From CALJTV01 sp034433775 (lineage in GTDB: Bacteria; Chloroflexota; Dehalococcoidia; GIF9; UBA5629), in contig DAOUAI010000121.1 in NCBI GenBank assembly GCA_034433775.1, positions 1 through 18,986 on the forward strand: a stretch of DNA of 18,986 nucleotides, given 5' to 3'. Both the position numbers and the translations under genes were made by a program. Each line of letters begins with the position of its first letter. Position 1 is the stretch's first letter. Under the pieces are notes generated by a model. The model was not told the DNA's origin, made no database searches, and worked only from the letters and a program-made list of their open reading frames with translations. Shown here in pieces: positions 15,413 to 18,986 of this stretch.

Positions 15413-16957
15413 TCACTTTATGAGTGCTATAAAACCAAACACATTGGATACAAGCGATGGCACAATTAACATGCAGAGCCCCGAGATTGCCAGCGAGATG
15501 CTGAGATAAAATAGGTACTTATAATTATGACCCCCTTCGACAAACTGTATGGCTGCTGGATTTACGAACGTAAGCACGATAATTAAGGCGGTGGTCATAA
15601 GCTGGAGCTGGGAAAGCTGGCTGGTATCATGGATGAGCTGAAATACAGGTAGCCCGGTGAGGCCTTCAGTAGCACCTGCCCCCCCGGCAGCCTGTAGCGC
15701 CTCAGAGAATTTGAGTATTACGTTATAGATGCCTACAAGAAGTGCCACAATGGCTGTGTGCATCACGATGCAAAGATATGAGAAACTAGAAGCTACGGCC
15801 TTTCTTTTTTCGCGCAACAAAGAAATTTTCATAGCGAGGTTGGCGCATTCAGTGCCCACGATTTCCGGGTCACCGCCGAGCTCAATGCCGTCGTAGAAAG
15901 TGCGTACTGTGCGGTTGATATTCTCGCTACCGGTCTCACCGACAAACCTTTGCCAACATAGCGCGGGTGTGATGCCAAAGCCCAAAGAGGCCTTCAGTTT
16001 TTGAGCCGAATGTTTAAGAGAATGAAGAGCGTTGTAGTCCAGCCTGTCCAGGGTCTCGGTAATGGTTGCACCTATTGCTTTGCTTATGCTACCCAGAGAC
16101 CTGATAAAGCTGCCTATTTCAGCATCTCTCTTGTCTATCTTTCGGTCATCGATAAATAGCGTGAGTCCCGGAGGAAGAATGAGAGCCGAAAGTAGCAGCA
16201 TGATAGTACCTGCGGGTACTCCTATCACCAGGAGCGCGAGACCGACTATGCCGGCTAAAGGCACAGTGATCTTGAATAGCTTGGTGCCTATTTGTTGTTC
16301 CGGTGATTTAACTTCCAGAGAATGAGTTTTGATCTCTTTGGGTGAAGCACGGTACATGATCCAGCCTCCGCCCATAATAGCTACGAGCATGAACCATGTG
16401 AGTACCGCTATGGTATTTTTGTCCATAGGGAAAATGAGCATGGAGACCACGCAGATGACTACGATGAGGGCGGCAGACAAGATAAGTGCCGTATAAGCAT
16501 CTGTCCATTTTTTGAGGCTTTCGATGCCGCGTTGGTATTGCTCTGTGTATGTTTCGCCGGCAACAGAAGCTTCGCGAGCTAAAAACTCGCTTTCATCTTC
16601 GCCTGAAGCAAAAGAATTCGACATCCTGAGCAACAGGGTTCGTATTTCAGGTTCTTTAGCTCGCTGTCCTATCGTGCGACATGCTTCCGGGAAATCGTAA
16701 TTTAGCTGGTGTGCTAGTAAAGTGACCTCTTTTATATGTCGGGAAGACACATAAGGTAACTTGGATGCGAACTCAAAAATTATGTGGCGCGGTAATTTAG
16801 ATGTAGAGATAGCTGCCATATATGTCAGGTGGCAGAATAAGTCGGCACCGAGGAGTTCTGGATTAATGGACTCTTTTCTCTTCGATGTAGCCTTTGTCTT
16901 TTCGAGTTCAGAAGAGCCCTTCGTTTTTAGCTTTGGCAAGAATACTGAGAAGTTCAT
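15413..16957 (-). CDS. arlJ: Archaellum-type platform protein ArlJ/FlaJ (T2SS F family)
   Basis: 514 residues with two type II secretion F domains in one chain (about 40-175 and 283-410), the arrangement of archaeal FlaJ rather than the separate TadB and TadC of about 300 residues. Membrane helices are visible at about 153-177, 182-202, 229-268 (two), 391-413, 453-473 and 480-502. The large cytoplasmic loops between them would contact the ATPase. In this family the protein forms the inner-membrane platform on which pilin-like subunits are assembled. The ATG at 16957 lies inside the ATPase gene, a 50-nt overlap; GGAG is about 12 nt upstream, longer than ideal. The next in-frame ATG is 46 codons later and would remove conserved sequence; a TTG six codons downstream is possible. 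Type assignment (FlaJ versus other T4 pilus) is less certain than the family. Confidence 0.88.
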   Translation of the reverse strand: MNFSVFLPKLKTKGSSELEKTKATSKRKESINPELLGADLFCHLTYMAAISTSKLPRHIIFEFASKLPYVSSRHIKEVTLLAHQLNYDFPEACRTIGQRAKEPEIRTLLLRMSNSFASGEDESEFLAREASVAGETYTEQYQRGIESLKKWTDAYTALILSAALIVVICVVSMLIFPMDKNTIAVLTWFMLVAIMGGGWIMYRASPKEIKTHSLEVKSPEQQIGTKLFKITVPLAGIVGLALLVIGVPAGTIMLLLSALILPPGLTLFIDDRKIDKRDAEIGSFIRSLGSISKAIGATITETLDRLDYNALHSLKHSAQKLKASLGFGITPALCWQRFVGETGSENINRTVRTFYDGIELGGDPEIVGTECANLAMKISLLREKRKAVASSFSYLCIVMHTAIVALLVGIYNVILKFSEALQAAGGAGATEGLTGLPVFQLIHDTSQLSQLQLMTTALIIVLTFVNPAAIQFVEGGHNYKYLFYLSISLAISGLCMLIVPSLVSNVFGFIALIK

Positions 16958-18683
16958 AGAAGTTGGTTACTCCTTGCTTATGTAGCTTTTCCAGCACCTT
17001 AGCCCTGCGGTCGATTTCTGCGTAGATCCTTTTCTTTTGGAAAACGGGTATCCCGAGTTTTGGTGCTATCTTATATTCCATTAAGTAGCTGTTGCCGAAA
17101 CCGCTGAAGATGAATGAGTCGCTTATGGAATCCCAGCGGAAGACCTCAACGAAGGAAAAGGACTGATTGACCGGGTCGTATCCTACGATTTCACAAATGC
17201 TGGTCATTCTTCGCCCCGTTTTGCCGGATGGAAGTTTGACAGCGCTTTGAATCACGACGAGGTTCAAGTTGTCCATATATGTTTTCGGGACGTTGATGGG
17301 ATTGCCGGTCAGACGCTGTATAAGCCGTTCTACTGATGCAGCATGAAATGTTGCCATCACTGAGTGGCCTGTCTGCATAGCTTGGAAAGCAATGGCGCCT
17401 TCGGCACCGCGAATCTCGCCCACTATAATAAAATTGGGGCGTTGCCTCAGCGCTGCCTTTAGGAGTTCGAACATGGTAACCCCGCTTTCACTATTCTCTT
17501 TGGTTGATGTCACTTCGCGTATCCAGTTCTTGTGTGGGACTTGTAGCTCTGGTGTGTCCTCTATGCTCACTATCTTGGCATTGGGGGGTATGAAAGTAGT
17601 TAAAGCATTGAGGGTGGTGGTCTTTCCTGAAGCGGTCTCACCACAAACAAAAGTGTTCATACCTTCGCCTATCATGACTGCCAGATAGCCAGCTATGTTA
17701 TAGTCAAGTGTTCCCATTTCCACAAGCTCAAGTACAGACAGCGGTGTCTCACTGAAGCGGCGTATGGTGAAGTTAGAGCCGCGCTTGGAGATATCCTTGC
17801 CGTAGACTATGTTTATTCTGGAGCCATCCGGCAAGGTGGCATCGCAGATGGGGTTATGGATGCTGACAGGTTTTTTCATACGCTCGGAAAGGCGCATGAC
17901 GAATAGGTCCAGTTCTTCGTGCGAGGAGAAAGATATTGTGGTCTTTAAACTGTGGAAAATCTTGTGCTCAACGTAAATGGTCCCCATACCGCTGCAGCTA
18001 ATATCCTCGAGATAAGTATCTCGTACCAGAGGCTCTATTATCCCCAGACCTACTTTATCCCTGATGATTAAGTACTTGAGACATTCTAGCTGGTATGGCG
18101 TGACCACGACCTTACCCACTTTTTTAGAAAAGAGGAGGTTTTTTAAGTCGTTTGGGCGAAGCGACGGCCTACCATTCTTTTTGTTGTTCTTAATCGGTGC
18201 ATTTTGTACTGGTGTTGTTTTACTGACCTCGCATATCTCGTTCAGTAAACGAAGGAAGGTGGCTTTCTTGGACTCCTCGCCTTCGTCTTTGATGCTCAGC
18301 AACACATCTGCCATGTCAAGCATTTTTACTTCCAGCTCTTGCAGTAGGTGTTCTAGGTTTTCATTGAGAGTCGGTTCAATGATGATATAATGATGACGGG
18401 CATCGTCCGGGTCATACAGAATGTGCACGAAAGTACCCCCCTTAACGGGGTAGATGATGTTTGGTTTGCGCATTTCGGACATGCTTCTCTCGAGCTTTTC
18501 GCGATACATAGGTAAGCCAATGTCTTTGAGAGGCAGTATACAGAGGTACCTTAATAGAAACGGGTTCTTTTTGACGACCCCGCTAAAGTCTGCTGGCAAG
18601 CTTTGCTGAATGCTTGTCCTGAGAGCCGCCAAGTTTCTTTGGTCTTGCTGTTTTGTCTCGAAAGGTAAAACTGCCTGTGGCAT
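16908..18683 (-). CDS. arlI: Archaellum-type secretion ATPase ArlI/FlaI (GspE/VirB11 superfamily)
   Basis: 591 residues from ATG 18683, with AAGGAG 7 nt upstream. The N-terminal region (about 1-200) is specific to FlaI-like proteins; the ATPase core follows. Motifs: LPDGSRINIVYG (285-295), Walker A CGETASGKTTTLNAL (Lys354), Asp box SIEDTPEL (373-380), Walker B FIIVGEIRGAEG (418-429) and His box ATFHAAS (His447). The stretches AIAFQAMQTGHSVMATFH and RLTGNPINVPKTYMDNL are strongly reminiscent of archaeal FlaI/GspE2 ATPases. The family powers assembly (and in archaella rotation) of type IV-pilin-like filaments from the cytoplasmic side. It follows arlH after 11 nt and overlaps arlJ by 50 nt. Substrate filament subunits and a prepilin peptidase are not in the window. 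Confidence 0.93.
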   Translation of the reverse strand: MPQAVLPFETKQQDQRNLAALRTSIQQSLPADFSGVVKKNPFLLRYLCILPLKDIGLPMYREKLERSMSEMRKPNIIYPVKGGTFVHILYDPDDARHHYIIIEPTLNENLEHLLQELEVKMLDMADVLLSIKDEGEESKKATFLRLLNEICEVSKTTPVQNAPIKNNKKNGRPSLRPNDLKNLLFSKKVGKVVVTPYQLECLKYLIIRDKVGLGIIEPLVRDTYLEDISCSGMGTIYVEHKIFHSLKTTISFSSHEELDLFVMRLSERMKKPVSIHNPICDATLPDGSRINIVYGKDISKRGSNFTIRRFSETPLSVLELVEMGTLDYNIAGYLAVMIGEGMNTFVCGETASGKTTTLNALTTFIPPNAKIVSIEDTPELQVPHKNWIREVTSTKENSESGVTMFELLKAALRQRPNFIIVGEIRGAEGAIAFQAMQTGHSVMATFHAASVERLIQRLTGNPINVPKTYMDNLNLVVIQSAVKLPSGKTGRRMTSICEIVGYDPVNQSFSFVEVFRWDSISDSFIFSGFGNSYLMEYKIAPKLGIPVFQKKRIYAEIDRRAKVLEKLHKQGVTNFYELLSILAKAKNEGLF

Positions 18684-18694
18684 AGAAGGACTCC

Positions 18695-18986
18695 TTAAGC
18701 TTTGGCCCTGCCCATCGGCAGTACCTTCAATCCCATCCCAGGTTCTACATCGAAGCTGATGATGTTTCCGGTATTTTTGTCTGCTCCTCTTATTTTGGCT
18801 ACCTCAAGTACTTTGACAAGTTTTTCACCCACCTCTTCAATTCGCAGGCGCAGGTGGGCATCACAGACAGAACCTATTCGTATTAGTAACTGTTCATCGA
18901 AGGCATAGGTATGTGCGACGTTCAAGATTGTTCTGCCGGTATCGCAAAGGCTTTTACAGGTTTCGAAGTAGCGGATGACATCTTCT
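18695..18986 (-). CDS. arlH: ArlH/FlaH-like ATPase, C-terminal part (cut by window end)
   Basis: The - strand frame is open to the last base of the window; the last 97 residues or so are visible. They read IRYFETCKSLCDTGRTILNVAHTYAF, then SVCDAHLRLRIEEVGEKLVK, VLEVAKIRGADKN and FDVEPGMGLKVLPM. This matches the end of the RecA/KaiC-like FlaH fold: a strand of sensor-like residues, a serine/cysteine-aspartate followed by LRLR, then a KVLEVxKxRGA segment and an FxVxPGxGLKVLP ending. FlaH binds ATP and docks on FlaI and FlaJ at the base of the archaellum. The Walker A and B motifs would lie upstream, outside the window. Its place directly before arlI (11 nt) matches the archaeal order H-I-J. Confidence 0.8.
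   Translation of the reverse strand, partial: EDVIRYFETCKSLCDTGRTILNVAHTYAFDEQLLIRIGSVCDAHLRLRIEEVGEKLVKVLEVAKIRGADKNTGNIISFDVEPGMGLKVLPMGRAKA

Overview
The window looks like a chromosomal stretch of an anaerobic Chloroflexota bacterium, probably Dehalococcoidia-like, with intermediate GC content. The gene set is bacterial: a NarL-type two-component pair, HD-GYP proteins, good Shine-Dalgarno sites and sigma-70-like promoters. It also carries an archaeal-type ArlH/ArlI/ArlJ (FlaH/FlaI/FlaJ) secretion core, a combination I associate with Chloroflexota, and an oxygen-sensitive 4-hydroxybutyryl-CoA dehydratase. The phylum call is inference. No RNA gene, insertion sequence, CRISPR array or phage gene was seen.

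Left part (1-3485, + strand): a Cache-HAMP-GAF histidine kinase, cut by the window start, overlaps its NarL/LuxR response regulator by 14 nt. A terminator and a promoter separate these from a receiver-only response regulator. A free-standing GYD-domain protein follows. A 12-bp-stem inverted repeat lies between it and the convergent purine genes.

Middle (3579-10090): on the - strand a GH3 beta-glycosidase, hypoxanthine phosphoribosyltransferase and adenine deaminase form a tight operon with two ATGA start/stop overlaps. Divergent from it is abfD (4-hydroxybutyryl-CoA dehydratase/vinylacetyl-CoA isomerase) with all four FeS-cluster ligands. abfD is followed after 5 nt by a small protein with two clusters of three cysteines. 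The 200-nt divergent intergenic region carries one candidate promoter per direction.

Right part (10318-18986): a small HD-GYP protein and an unlisted 51-aa two-helix membrane protein lie on the + strand. They converge on a long - strand operon that reads arlH (cut by the window end), arlI ATPase, arlJ platform protein, a bitopic protein with a long acidic/proline-rich tail, a four-TIG-domain surface protein with a C-terminal membrane anchor and Tyr-rich cytoplasmic tail, and a membrane PAS-GAF-HD-GYP protein. Spacing is -50 to +17 nt throughout. This is the most interesting system in the window: an archaeal-type filament or secretion motor in a bacterium, linked to two unusual membrane proteins and a likely c-di-GMP phosphodiesterase.
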